From positions 8,998,106-9,062,105 of the forward strand of contig NC_079518.1 of NCBI RefSeq assembly GCF_000801105.2: a stretch of DNA of 64,000 nucleotides, in the 5' to 3' direction. Below, piece after piece: positions 22,618-34,500 of the stretch. Below the pieces are notes generated by a model. The model did no database searches, was not told the origin of the DNA, and saw only the letters and a program-made list of their open reading frames with translations. A program made the position numbers and the translations under genes. Positions within the stretch are counted from its first letter, which is position 1. Every line of letters begins with the position of its first letter. This DNA comes from Raphanus sativus. Lineage: Eukaryota > Streptophyta > Magnoliopsida > Brassicales > Brassicaceae.

Positions 22618-24447
22618 GTCGCTTTCTTACTTTGCCAAAATACAATTTGCAACCCTGAGCTTGAGGTATTTTGTAGGTATTTGGCAGATAACTGACGGCT
22701 TATATATGCAACGGGAAAAGTAAAATTATGTTAATTTGACCATTTTATAAAGTATCTATAAAAATATCCCCGTTTTACCCTCTCCTGGGAGTTTCTTGAG
22801 CCAAATGTGTGTGGAACAAATGCAAAGGAAAAAGGACTATTTGGTCAAAGAATAACCAAAAAAAGAAGTGGACTTTGAACCTTGAAGTTAGAACCACACA
22901 AAGAGGTACACAATTGTCTGATTGGTTAATCTTTTAACGGAAATGTGTGCATCTGGTTGCTAAGCCACCCACGTGTTAGGACACTGCTGCTTTTGTTAGT
23001 TGGTGTGTTTTGAAAATGTAAATCAACTTCTCTATTGTGGATATATATAGTCGAAGATAAATTTTTATTTCTATATCGATATGATAAGGTCAGGTCACTA
23101 GTGACGGGAGAACAATGGCATTGAACAAGTGGATCTGATTATTTTGCTTTTCAGTTAATCTCAAATGCAAGTTGATAAAACTGATTTGTGGCAAAAGACC
23201 TAAACACATTCAAACTCCATATGGTTTTCTCATTTCTGGAGAGATTCCTATTCACGTCAAATTTTATATGTTAGCACAAGTACTCTTTGATAAAGACAAT
23301 ACAATCTCGTTAGATCTTCAATACTCTTCTCGGTATTTTACTCAAATCATCTTGGGTCATTTTTCTGTTAAAACAAAGGAATCCTAGTCCTTTGAATAAT
23401 TTATTAAGCATGGTCAACGACATAAGCGTGCGACCAAAGCATTTAACGATGACGTATATGATCCTTGTTAATTAATGTTTTATTATTACAGAATTTGGCT
23501 GGAGATATATGGATACAAATCAAAGCAGAAACTTTGCGGCTGGCTGCGTCCACATATCTTTACTTTTCACCGGCCGAAAACGTACTCGGTCGTCCGTATC
23601 TTAAACGTGAATTATTCATTGATCATGTCGAAAACCAAGAAGCCAACTACTTAGATTACGATCTTGAATGTAAAATCTCTTCCCAAGAGTTTCACAACGA
23701 CTTCTATAGGTTTGATAAAATCTTAAAATAGTTGAAGAGAAGGATCTGAAGCAATCTTTTAACCAAAAACGTATATATTATTAGGTGAAGCAACAAATTG
23801 TGGTATATGTTGGAGTTCTTGTTGGTAACCCAACAAAACATTGAATGAGTTCAAAAAAAATAAAATAACAAAAAAATAGGCAGCATAAAAGAATCTGTCT
23901 AATACTGTAATCACAACTTTATTTTTTTGAACCGTAGTAGATCAATGAGAAAGAAATGTATTATAGTAGTTTTCTTCACTTAGTTAGTGTTAGCGCAGAA
24001 GATAGAGTTCTATAACCACAACCTTAACCAAGCGCTAAACAATCAAAGCTATAATCGTGACTATATATAACAAACAACCACCACCAATAATCAATGCTTA
24101 GAAATATACCACCGGGTGATTAGACAAAAGCAGTAAAATGCTAAGGCCAACTTCAATGGGCTTTTGTCAAAACAATGGAAATAGAAAAAGGAAAAAAATG
24201 GAAAACAAAAAGAAAACAAAAAATATTTTAAATAGAACCATTATTACATTTATATCGTCCCCACATGTTTCTTACTTCCCAATTCCCTGAATCAATGAAC
24301 AGAACACGGTCATTTCCTGCTCTTATTGGATTGGGCTTTTGTCAATTTTCCATCCTTGCAAATTATCTATTTATTTGCTATTTTTGGTGCAAATCACTCT
24401 TTTTTTTTAACTTCAATCATATGTATAAAATTTTCAATTTACTTTTA
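22618..24447. other. intergenic region with weak open frames
   Basis: Contains frames of 71 codons (23172-23387) and 88 codons (23465-23731). The latter follows an acceptor-like 'ttattacag' and reads FSPAENVLGRPYLKRELF, which I do not recognise. These could be exons of a decayed gene, but nothing else supports that. Confidence 0.35.
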
Positions 24448-24455
24448 CATGTAAA

Positions 24456-24635
24456 GAGGGGAGAAGCCAGAGTATAGACTATGGGGGCCTGTGCACCCAC
24501 TAAAATAAATATTTTTATGATTTTGTATGTGCAATCTTAATATTTCTGTAGGTATAATGGTTAAAACTTCTTACGTGCGTTTTTTCTTTTTCATGGTTGA
24601 TGCACCCACAAAAAAAATGTCTAGATTCGTCCCTG
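24456..24635. mobile_element. 180-bp hAT-type MITE, 8-bp TSD
   Basis: Flanked by an exact 8-bp repeat CATGTAAA (24448-24455 and 24636-24643). The left end GAGGGGAGAAGCC and the reverse-complemented right end CAGGGACGAATC are imperfect inverted repeats, and gtgcaccca words are inverted sub-terminally. The eight-base duplication and CAGGG end indicate hAT. Confidence 0.7.
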
Positions 24636-24786
24636 CATGTAAAAAGCATACTGTTTGTTTTTTTTCGGAAAAAGAAATAAAAACATTAATACGAAAAATT
24701 GTCATGACTAGAATCCCGCGCTAATTGGAGGACGCGCGCGCGAGTGTAAACAACCAAAATAAAAAGCGCGGAAGGAAAATTGAAGA

Positions 24787-24844
24787 GGCGCCAAATCATT
24801 TTATTTCAACAAGAGCGGCAGAGTCTCGCGCCAACACAACCGCA
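24787..24844 (+). promoter_or_regulatory. two E2F-type sites upstream of the 24958 gene
   Basis: GGCGCCAAA at 24787-24795 (TTTGGCGCC on the other strand) and CGCGCCAA at 24837-24844 both match the plant E2F consensus. They lie about 115-170 bp before the start codon. A gcgcgcgc run sits further up at about 24732-24741. Cell-cycle-linked expression is an inference. Confidence 0.5.
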
Positions 24845-24957
24845 CCCGCCAAAACCGAGTCCATATAATCACATCTCTAACTACCAATCTCCATCACACC
24901 TCCTCCTCTCCTCCGTCTCTCTCTATTCTACTCGTTCTGTCCTCCCCAAACAACACA

Positions 24958-25584
24958 ATGGTGATGCCTGTGAAGAAAAGCTCCGCCATCAGGCCTGTAG
25001 AGTTCTACGGAAACTCACTTCCCCGTCCTCGTTTCTTCGATAACCCTAAGTTCAACTCCCACCGCGTCGATCCTCCCCTCTCGGTTCTCGATCCTCTCCT
25101 CTCGTGGGCCAGAGAGGCCCACTGGTCCATGGGTGGTCTCAACTTCACCCGCCTCCGTCTCCAGGGCCGGATCGAAGGAAACGTCGACAAGCTCCGTGCT
25201 CAGCTCGAGAAATCTACTCCGACGAAACTCGAATCTGGAAGTTCCGACAAGAAGAGGAGATCCGGTTACGATTCCGATTCGGATTCTCCCCCCGCGGCTC
25301 CTGTTGCTGTTAAGCGAAGAAGGTACATAGATCTGAACGACGATGCCGATGAGGAGGAGATCGGATCGGAAGATGAAGGAGTGGCTAGGATCAGGAGAAA
25401 GCTCTCTGATGACTTTGACAGAGTCGCTGGAGAGAGCAAGGTCAAAGTTGTTAAAGCTATTAAGAAACCAATTGAATCGGGTTCGGAGGGGAAGAGATTG
25501 AAGGAGAAGAAGACACAAAATGTCGAGGAGACAAGTTCGACGAGGACATCTCCAAGATTGGCCAAGCGCAGATCATCGACTTAG
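24958..25584 (+). CDS. basic plant-specific protein, At4g28310-like
   Basis: A single-exon frame of 208 residues from the ATG at 24958. The N-terminal third is conserved and globular (VEFYGNSLPRPRFFDNPKF, AREAHWSMGGLNFTRLRLQG). The rest is low complexity with several basic clusters (KRRRYIDLND, SPRLAKRRSS) that look like nuclear localisation signals, plus an acidic patch. Coding GC is high compared with the flanks. Position and sequence match the Arabidopsis gene At4g28310, which has been described only loosely as microtubule-associated. The E2F-type sites upstream would fit a role in dividing cells. Its function is not established. Confidence 0.85.
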   Translation: MVMPVKKSSAIRPVEFYGNSLPRPRFFDNPKFNSHRVDPPLSVLDPLLSWAREAHWSMGGLNFTRLRLQGRIEGNVDKLRAQLEKSTPTKLESGSSDKKRRSGYDSDSDSPPAAPVAVKRRRYIDLNDDADEEEIGSEDEGVARIRRKLSDDFDRVAGESKVKVVKAIKKPIESGSEGKRLKEKKTQNVEETSSTRTSPRLAKRRSST

Positions 25585-26288
25585 CTTTTTTTTTGTTTTC
25601 AGTTTACATCTCATCTCTGTAGTGTTTAGATTGAAGGTTATATAGTTCATGGATGGGACTTAACTTAGTTTTTGGTTTTCTTATGTTGCTTACGAAATAT
25701 GAATCTTCTTTGTATCCTCTATGAACTCATCAAATTAGAATCATATTCTATGTATACAAATTCTCAGCGTCTGTCTAACAAAGCTTTCTCAACTTGTGCC
25801 CAACATGCAACATTGTTCAATCATCAATCATATTGTTTCTTGAGAACCGTAGTATCAGAGTTAGTGTTTGGTCTTTCACAGAGATTATTAAACCGCAAAA
25901 ATGAGCTGACACAGAATTATGGCTGAGTAAATTTATTTCTTTTTCATCTGTGGCAATATGGCAGCAGAGGTGATGCAAGTACTGACCCACTCTATGGCTG
26001 CGTAAATCTAAAAGATTACTTTATCTTAAAACAAGACTAATCCAAAAATATATATATAACATTTTCACTAACCAAGTTCTCCATTGATTGACTATAACCA
26101 TGCCAAAGTAGCGCAGACGATACGGTAGAAGTGGCATATATTCATTGAGGAAGAAGAGAATATATACTGTTACAATGGAAGAGACATACAGAGAGAACAT
26201 GAAACAATCCTATTTCACAATAGGTATACATCCATCCAAAAAAAAGAAGATCGATTTGCAGACTCAAGAGAACCAAAATCTTGTCATA
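25585..26288. other. intergenic, 3' UTR of the previous gene then AT-rich DNA
   Basis: No gene recognised. The small frames in both strands have no similarity I can name. Confidence 0.5.
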
Positions 26289-27156
26289 CTAAGGACAAGA
26301 GGAGGAAGAGTAAAAGCTGAAGAAGACAAAGTACGCAAGAAGAGCACAAAGAAGAGCTACAAAATTTCCTTTAAGTAGACCCTTAAACACAAACTCAGCG
26401 ATCTCTCTCATCACTTTCCTTCCTTCAACCACCACTCTCCTATTCGATATCTCTACCAACACCATCGCCAGCAACACTACTATACCCATATCACCTTGAT
26501 GCAGAGCCGTGCCTGACATTTGTTAGACTAGAAGCAAAAAAAAAAATTTTGGCCCTTTATGTATGTGTTTATGATCAAGCAACAAGTATTTGACAATTTT
26601 CCTAAAATTTCATCATAACGTATGAACAAAATTTATGGAACTAAAAGAAAGGGAGAGAAGAACAGTGCACAAAATAAATAAAAAGGCAATGCTATTTCCT
26701 TTTCTACAATATAAATATAAGCAAAAAGGTTTAAAATACATAGCTGTGCGTAAATAGAATCGATTTCTTGACCCATGACAAGAGCCTCAAGAAACTCTTA
26801 CCACATGAACTAACTAAGCACTTAAGAAATTGGCCCCTAATTTTTTTTTCATATAAGTTGGCCCTGAAGCATATGCTTGTTGTGCCTGCATCCAAGCTCG
26901 GCCCTGCCTTGATGGCACGCACAGCTATGAACAGCGTCACCGCCATCGACAGAACTCCGAACACTGCTACAAGACGCACGGAAGGGAAAACCGCTGGCCA
27001 ACCAGATGATGTCTTGTGGTTCTCTCCGTACCAGTTAACAATCGAATTCAGCCAGTTCCACGAAGAAGAAAAGAAGGTGGCGTAGACTACAAGGAAGAGA
27101 CAGGCCCATGTTGTTACCTTGCTTATTTCTCCCAAAAATAGCTTGTACGAGGCCAT
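26289..27156 (-). pseudogene. membrane-protein paralogue disrupted by a hAT insertion
   Basis: The start at 27156 (MASYKLFLGEISK) and the following 85 or so residues match the intact gene at 29776-30219, including SSSWNWLNSIVNWYGENHKT. The frame then runs into a 405-bp insert (26502-26906). On the far side the match resumes (RRVVVEG, GNFVALLCALLAYFVFF) down to 26289, but a 2-bp length change near the junction also shifts the frame relative to the paralogue. Two independent lesions make this a pseudogene. The upstream regions of the two paralogues (about 27420-27545 and 30680-30800) are also similar, so the tandem duplication included promoter sequence. Confidence 0.85.
26502..26906. mobile_element. 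405-bp hAT non-autonomous element
   Basis: Ends CAGAGCCGTGCCTG and, reverse-complemented, CAGGGCCGAGCTTGG form imperfect terminal inverted repeats. The exact 8-bp target duplication CCTTGATG flanks it (26494-26501 and 26907-26914). It contains no transposase frame. It lies inside the coding sequence of a membrane-protein paralogue. Confidence 0.9.
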
Positions 27157-28154
27157 TGTCTCCTTTCCCACCTTTTACACTAGATGTGGTGATTCTGTCT
27201 GTTGGTAAGGTTGTGGTGAATAAGTAGTAAAGGTTCTTGTCTACCTGATTCCTTTTTATAGGGCGAGTCTTTGCGGTGACGAATTGAGAGAAACGACATA
27301 ACTGGGCCATGACTTTGAGTCATTCTCTTTGAATAGCAGAGATATAGACCTAGGTATTGACCCTGTAATTCAACTTCTCAGGAAAATACTACAAAACTAT
27401 ATACTATTAGGACATTAATTTGATCTCAGAACTAATACTAGGATGCTTACATTAGACCAATAAGTTGACTAGTGTGCAATCTGCAGGTGCAAGAATCGAA
27501 TGGAAAAATCTGAAGAAGATGAATTGTTTTGACTTTTACAGGCTGACTTATAAACGAATTTTCCATCTGATTTTCCATTGGGAAGTAAGTGGGCCTTGAC
27601 TTGAGTCACTCATTAATTGAATAGCAGATCTAAAATAGACCTGAACAATAGAGAAAAGGTAATATCAGTAACTTTACAATTAATAGTGCATCATATATCT
27701 TTGTTTCTGAGAGAAAAAAAATTGTTGTGACTGGTTAAGATCAGGCCTCAACGCCATTTTTTAGCAACTTTGAATTGCCTTGCCCTCCTGCTAAAATAAT
27801 AGATTCACAATACCAATAAACTTTGGAAGAGTACATATCCCACCATCGGAAAAATAAACCTATTTACAAAGGGATCGAATCAATAAGAACTACATAGATG
27901 GAGAACCGACAATTTATTTTTGTCACTCAAATCCGTAACATTTTTAGTCTTGAAAGGCAGTGTGGTGCAGCCGTGTAGAGACACTTACTGGCCTACTGCC
28001 ATCATAAACAAGAATCTTCTTTTCCAAAATTGTCACCATATCTTTCTTCACCTTCTTTAAAATAAGCATTCGACTGATTAAAACTCGTACGCAAACATTA
28101 AAGCAAATATTAACCCAACAAGTTGCATCGGTGAAGCAACAACAACACCATGAG
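27157..28154. other. upstream region of the broken paralogue
   Basis: No gene seen. About 27420-27545 resembles the upstream region of the intact paralogue at about 30680-30800. Confidence 0.5.
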
Positions 28155-28269
28155 ACAAAATAAGTCAGAAATGCAATACAACAAAAAACAGATTCATTGT
28201 GTCCCTTTTACGACTACGGAGAACATAACAAATTCTATTTTTTTGTATTGCATTTCTGACTTATTTTGT
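28155..28269. repeat. 115-bp hairpin with about 35-bp arms
   Basis: The arm acaaaataagtcagaaatgc... at 28155 is matched by its complement ending ...gcatttctgacttattttgt at 28269, with one or two mismatches and a loop of about 45 bp. No flanking duplication is clear. It could be a miniature fold-back element or a young small-RNA precursor. Confidence 0.8.
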
Positions 28270-28668
28270 ACTGTCCCTAAGCTTTTACTTAACAATACCA
28301 ATTTGACCATTTATTTTTGTATAATTAGTGGGCTATAGATAATAAATCAGTAAGCCCCAATGGGTTCTAAAACCCATATTGATATTATGGTTCATAAGGT
28401 TTTCCCGGACATAACAGAGTGACCGATAACATACAGACCGAACCAAAAGAAGAATCTGTGGTCCTCAAATAAGTAAATAACTAGATTCTCGGGTATTTTT
28501 TCTATTGTTTTTTCAATATAAAAGATTGATAATTCTTCATTTTAATTATATAAACTATGACATGATCAAGTTTCAATTATGCAGGTTTATTATAGTGTGT
28601 ACAGTATGACGAAATTTAAAATGCGCCACAGCCGTTTTATGTTTGTAAATAAGTTAAACAATAGTTTT

Positions 28669-29148
28669 ATCCAGTATTTTGAAATCTGATCCGGACCCGC
28701 AGTTGAAACGGAAAACCCGGTGACCCAAAATAAATTCTAGTACAAAACCCAAAATTTAAAAACCCGCAAAAACCCGCTCAAACCCACTAAAACTCAAAAT
28801 CCGGTACCAGTTGAACTATCGATTGAACCAGTAGAATATTTTTTTAGTTGTATATCAAATAAAAATATAAATATAAAAAGTTAAGTTAAGTATTCTAAAT
28901 GTTTATTAAACATAAAATATATACATATCCAAATTATTATTTTATGTTTTAAATATATTTAGAAAGTAGTAAGTTTAGTTTTATATATTTTTATTTTATT
29001 TTATTTTATTAGCTAATATATTATTATATAATAAAATTAATTCATTTATTAATCTCCGGTTCACCCGCGGTTTACCTGCAGTCGACTCAATGACCCAGTA
29101 ACCCGGTAAATTGTCCGGTTCAGTGTTCGGGTCAGTTTTCAAAACATT
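28669..29148. mobile_element. inverted-repeat element, about 480 bp
   Basis: The left end (agtattttgaaatctgatcc) and the reverse-complemented right end (atgttttgaaaactgacccg) are alike. Both are followed by ccggt/acccg-rich sub-terminal DNA with an AT-rich centre. Flanks ttttatcc and tgttatcc differ at one base, an approximate 8-bp duplication suggestive of hAT. The GC-rich fragment at 354-536 may be related. Confidence 0.55.
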
Positions 29149-29775
29149 GTTATCCGAAATTTTTATTTGGGCTATTATATAATTTTAAAGATTTATAATT
29201 TATATAAAATATTGCTAAACATATAAACTGGCCAATAATATTTTTGATTAAGTCTTATCCCGTGTAGTTACAAAATTTCAATCTCTAATATCAACTTATT
29301 AAAATTATTGCAGACTTTAATTTGTGGTATTGATATTAAAAAGTTTATGGAATTTGAATTTGATTATATAAAAACATAACCATTTAATTAGTTAGCAAGT
29401 CCATCTAAATGTTGAAATAGGCCCATAAAATCAAAATACACTAATGCCATTAATGATTTTTTTGTTTATTCATGTCATTAAGGATATTTTTGGAAAACTT
29501 AAAATATTCATTAAAGGTATAATTTAGGAATGATCATGTTTTAATGGTATTGATGATACTAAAAAAAAAGATAATAACGTTTGTATAATGACGTGGTAGC
29601 ATTTTTATCTGACATGAGAAGAAAATACATCCATCTGATCCAACAAAGAACATCGATTTTGAAGAACCAAAATCTTGATAAATTAATGAATATTATTAAT
29701 CTGAAGATATTTTCATAAATAGCTGTAAAGTGTTTCTATGACAATTCGGCTAAGTTGAATCGAGAGGAGTAAGAA
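29149..29775. other. AT-rich intergenic region
   Basis: No gene or repeat recognised before the 3' end of the minus-strand membrane-protein gene. Confidence 0.5.
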
Positions 29776-30219
29776 CTAAGTGTTGAAGAAGATGAAGTAA
29801 GAAAGGAGAGCACAGAGAAGAGCCACAAAGTTTCCTTCTTTAAAAAGAACTTTAAACACAAACCCAGCTATCTCTTTCGTCACTTTCCCTCCTTCGACCA
29901 CCACGCTCCTCCTCGATTTCCCTGCAAACGCCATCGCCACCACCACTGATATCCATATCACAACAACGGCCGGCACGGCTATGAACAGCGCCGCCGCCAT
30001 CGACAGAACTCCGAACACCGCTCCAAGAAGCACCGAAGCGTAAACCGCAGGCCAACCAGATGATGATGTCTTGTGGTTCTCTCCGTACCAGTCCACGATT
30101 GAATTCAGCCAGTTCCATGAAGAAGACAAGAGGGTCGCGTAGACCACAAGAAAGAGACAGACCCATGTTCTTCTCTTGCTTATTGCTCTCAAAAATAGCT
30201 TGTTTGAGGAGGTCATCAT
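29776..30219 (-). CDS. small membrane protein, intact tandem paralogue
   Basis: A 147-residue single exon starting MMTSSNKLFLRAISK (the second Met is a possible start). It shows a hydrophobic segment near residues 18-40 (TWVCLFLVVYATLLSS), a long hydrophobic region around 60-100 (VLLGAVFGVLSMAAALFIAV) and a C-terminal hydrophobic stretch (NFVALLCALLSYFIFF). Several membrane passes are likely. The stretch SSSWNWLNSIVDWYGENHKT is shared with the broken copy 3 kb away. Gene order suggests a gene near At4g28330. I know no function. Confidence 0.75.
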   Translation of the reverse strand: MMTSSNKLFLRAISKRRTWVCLFLVVYATLLSSSWNWLNSIVDWYGENHKTSSSGWPAVYASVLLGAVFGVLSMAAALFIAVPAVVVIWISVVVAMAFAGKSRRSVVVEGGKVTKEIAGFVFKVLFKEGNFVALLCALLSYFIFFNT

Positions 30220-31555
30220 CGTCTCCTCTTCTTAAAACTCCAAATCTGTTGATTATGGTGAATAAGTAGTAAAGTAAAGATCCTTTTCTGCCTAATCTTT
30301 TTCTTCTTTCTGAATCCTTCTTTCTAAGGGTGAGTCTTTGCGGTGAAGAATTGAGAGAAAAGTAAAGTGGCTGGCCGGTAGGTTCTTTTGTTTCTACTTA
30401 AGCCCTAGTTGAATCTATTGTTACGTGAAAGGCACGATACTACTGGTGAACTCAGCGATTGGGCAGTGTTTGTCACGTGCCTCTTCCTGCAAACATCATT
30501 CTGACAGTTTGGAAAGTTCTGTTTCCCATTGTTCTTTCCTCTCTATTTCGCTTTTGACTTATCTACCAAAAATAGAATGCACCGTTTCTTGAACCAAGTA
30601 GCTACATGCAATGTTTTAATATATAGTTTGAACATACATAATGAAGTAAATATGACATGTGACGTACCAAAAATTGTAATTCTGAGATCTCAGAATTAAT
30701 ACTCTGATGCTTACATTTAACGAACAAGTTGAGTAATTGCAATATGCTGAAAGAAACGAATGGAAAAATCTGAAGAAGATGAATATTTTGACTTTTACAT
30801 GCTGACTTATTTGACCAATAAGTTCATCATATCCCATAAATGTGGACAGCACAAGACCAAGACCAGTTTCAAGTTTCAACATTAACTCCAAGCGGGTCGG
30901 ATGAGAGGAAAAAGGAATGAAAATTCAAACGGCAACTCCAATGGGGAGATTTAAGTATCTAGCCATTAGAACAGTGAAACAATTGAAAAAGGTAAAGATA
31001 GACATAGGAATTGCTCTAGTTTCACAGCCTCAACAAAAAATCCAACATACCATTTGGCTATGTGTTGCTTTATGATTAGCTATGTCATTATTTGTGGTTT
31101 AAATTTAATTATTAACTAAATTATATTAAAATTGTTATTATTAACTTCAGTTAGAAATCCATGTGCACATATTCAACAATAGAACTGCTATAAGAACAGA
31201 AAACGGAAAAAACACTTAGAAGATGGTTTATTTATTAAGGAAAATTATGAAAATAAAGGGATAGTCAATTTTCAGATATCTTTTAGTAATTTAACCTATT
31301 TAAAAAATATTATTTTAAAAATGAATTGGATTAATAGACTACTTTAATATTTCTTCTGTTTTATATTAAGTGTCGTTTTGACTTTAAAATTTTGTTTCAT
31401 GTCATTTATATTTTTAAAACAAATATTAAATATTTTTTTAGTTTTTAGTTTTACCTCAGTTTTATTAACTAATAAATTAAATAAAATAATATATCAAATA
31501 GTGGCAAATCAAAAAATTTAATCATTTTTTTTAATTCACGTGCAAAAGACTTAAA
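30220..31555. other. upstream region of the membrane-protein gene and AT-rich DNA
   Basis: The part nearest the gene resembles the promoter of the broken paralogue. Further out the DNA is AT-rich with no gene recognised. Confidence 0.45.
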
Positions 31556-34500
31556 TCTATATATATAAAGAAAAGGTCACTCTCTTTTTCTGCTGCCAGC
31601 GCAACAAATAGAGAAAGGAGAAGTCGACAGCTGTCCCTCAACCCAAAACGCAGAGCATCAAGTTTGTGTCATTCTCGGTTTCGTTGGGCCTTTTTAATAC
31701 GTCGCGTTTCATTTAATTTAGTGTGCAATATATGGCCTTCTATTTGTGTTTTGGTGCGCTAAGAAATGGGCTGTCACTTCTTCTATTGTTGGGCTTCGTC
31801 TTTAGTAAATTTAGGTTATTAAGAACAACAGTCCAGCCCGTTTGTGAGTCATATCTTATTCACGAAAGCGACCATCTACGTTTCTAGGGTTCATCATCTT
31901 CTTCAATCTGTTTCTAGCTTAAGCTGCAATGGTGTCTTTGGGAGTGTTCTCTGAGAATCTTCATGGTGAATCTCTGGATCGAATTCCATTAGTTCCGTTT
32001 CGTCTGCGATAAATCTCCTACAGATCGTTACGCCATAAATTGATTCATCGCCATCAATGAATGTCTTAACTCATTCGACCCACTACCATCACTATTCCTC
32101 ATTCAATGTAAAGGCGGTGGCTATCTATCTATAGAAAAGTTAGCTTTCATCCCATAAACATCATCCTCAGAAATCCTAACAACACTAGAAACTTCTATTT
32201 CATTAGCACGGCTAAATCATCTATTCTACTCGCTGCTTCCACCGCCTAGGTGTGTCACTGCTCAGGATTTGGGAAGAAAGAAGCGTGAAACCCGGTGGTG
32301 AGCTTAGAGTTTCCACTGAGATGTCACTGCTCGATTCTTCAAGGACACAGAGCTTACCATCCGGAGTTGACTCCACCGTAGGCAACGGTCAAGGAACATC
32401 AAGTCTGGTCAAAGCTAGCGGCGGAGGTACCAAAACTAGGAAAACCGGTGGAGGAGGAGTCGGAGGAAAGACTGATGTAAGGTACAAGTATCGGCAGTCA
32501 GTACCAGCTCCTCAGGTTGCAAGGGAGAGTCCACTCAGACATAACAAAATCTCGAAACAAGTAATCACAGCTTCTACTCTTTAACTTTCTTGCGTTTAAA
32601 AGTTGTTTTTTTTTTCCTTCTCATATGACTTTAGTGATTATTCAACATGTGTGTAGTAGTTCTTATTTATGTAAACAGTATACTCATCATCGCCACTTTC
32701 ATGAAGGTTTTTTCTCATATTGCTGAGGTCCTGCATCCAGTTTACTTACCATAAGGTTAGAATTAAGCTAGGTATTTATGGTCTGAGTTTTTGTCATTCT
32801 TTTTAAGTTTAGTTGGTTTACTCCACGATCTTGAAATAGAGGTTTGTGATCCCCCTCCTTATCAGGTGTCAGATTGTTGATCCCCACTTGCATTGTGTGG
32901 CTGAAGTTAGCTTCTTATGCTTTTTCATATATTACTATTTGACCAGACAGTTTGCCAAACTTTAGGCCAGTCCTGAAATTTAATATTTGTTAGCTTCAAG
33001 AGCTTGGCATATTTCATGGTCGCTCCCACGTTGTGTTATCATTTAGTCTGATGCGTCTTCTACTAATAGCATCAAACATTCTTACATTCTCAAAGGTTTT
33101 TATCTGAAGTCGTGAGTCTTGGGATTTTTTCAGCCAAGCTTTTATTCACTCAGGAGACGCTACATGCCGCTGTTTCCGTTGTGGCCAAGTGTGAGTGACC
33201 AGTTTATAGGAGGGAAAGCTTAAGACACAGAGTGAGGTTGACTCAATCATGACTATTTAGAATACTGAGGTTCTGATGTTTTACGTATCGTCACCTGAGA
33301 TTTTTTTGATCCTGAACCGCTATCCCTCGAAATGACAGACTCATTTAACTAATATATATAAAAATCTTTGATGCGGGATTCCAGTTCCTAACACCTGGAA
33401 CTATGATCTGGGATTACTTTATTATTATATAATTTATCATCTGGGATTTGTTGTTTCAATCTCTTTAATTTATTCTCTTTTACAATGTGGATGGTAATGA
33501 AATCGTTCATGGATCAACGCTACTATATAAAAAATTTCTTACCCTACTGATCAACTGTCTGATGCAATAGCTAAGAGAGTTTTTTTCGTTTTCAATTTAT
33601 CATGTTTGTCTTAAGGAGTTGTACTCTTTATTGGTGTATGGAATCATCTTTCATTCGCTTAACTCAGCGATATTGGATAGGTTAATTTGTGTTGATGCTC
33701 TCCTAGCTTTATTTCAGAATGGTACATGGTTATGCTTACTTTGTATGTGAATGCTACAAGATTGTTGTAAAGAACGGGCCTGAGCAGCTTTGCTTTTGGT
33801 GCCATAATTTTTATATATTTGTTTATTCTTTCATTTGATTTTATGACGATGTGGCTATTCTTGGGAAAATACGAACTATAGACCAAATAAACATTTAAAT
33901 GAAAATAATCCCACATTTTTCCGAAATTTCTAACAGTGTTAAGATCGAAAACAACCACCAGAGCTCTAACAGGGTGGTGAGATAAGAGCCTGTGTAGTTG
34001 TCTTCAACAGGAGCGCAAGCTAGGTCGTGGTGTGAGATTATTTCAGAGAATGTACTCGACTTAGCAACCATATCACTTAGTGGCATAGACCAAAGATGGA
34101 CTCACAAGCTCAGTACTCGAAGTGTAGACAAATAAATAAACCAAACAAGGATGGTAAACAACAATTAATTTCAGTGAATGTACTCATAAGGGTATCTCTT
34201 CTTTTACAATAGGATAGCAAATCATTATTAGTTTACAAATTAATCGATAGAAAACTTAGCAAATTTTTTTTTTCATTTAAATTTCTAAGAAAGTATTTTG
34301 GTGAATAAACATTGAAGTTAAAGTAAATTTGTTTTACCATGTTAAATATACACTAGAGTTTTATTTTAAATAAAGGATAGATTCTAACAAATAATTAAGA
34401 TATTTAACAAAAATGTAATAAGCTTCTCAAAATATATAATAAATTTAGTATATATGGGTAGTGTATCTTAAAAAAATATCCGTAAACAATGACTAAATTT

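Noticed and set aside
25005..25565. Minus-strand frames under the 24958 gene
   Set aside because: They are complements of the basic, low-complexity coding sequence and match nothing.
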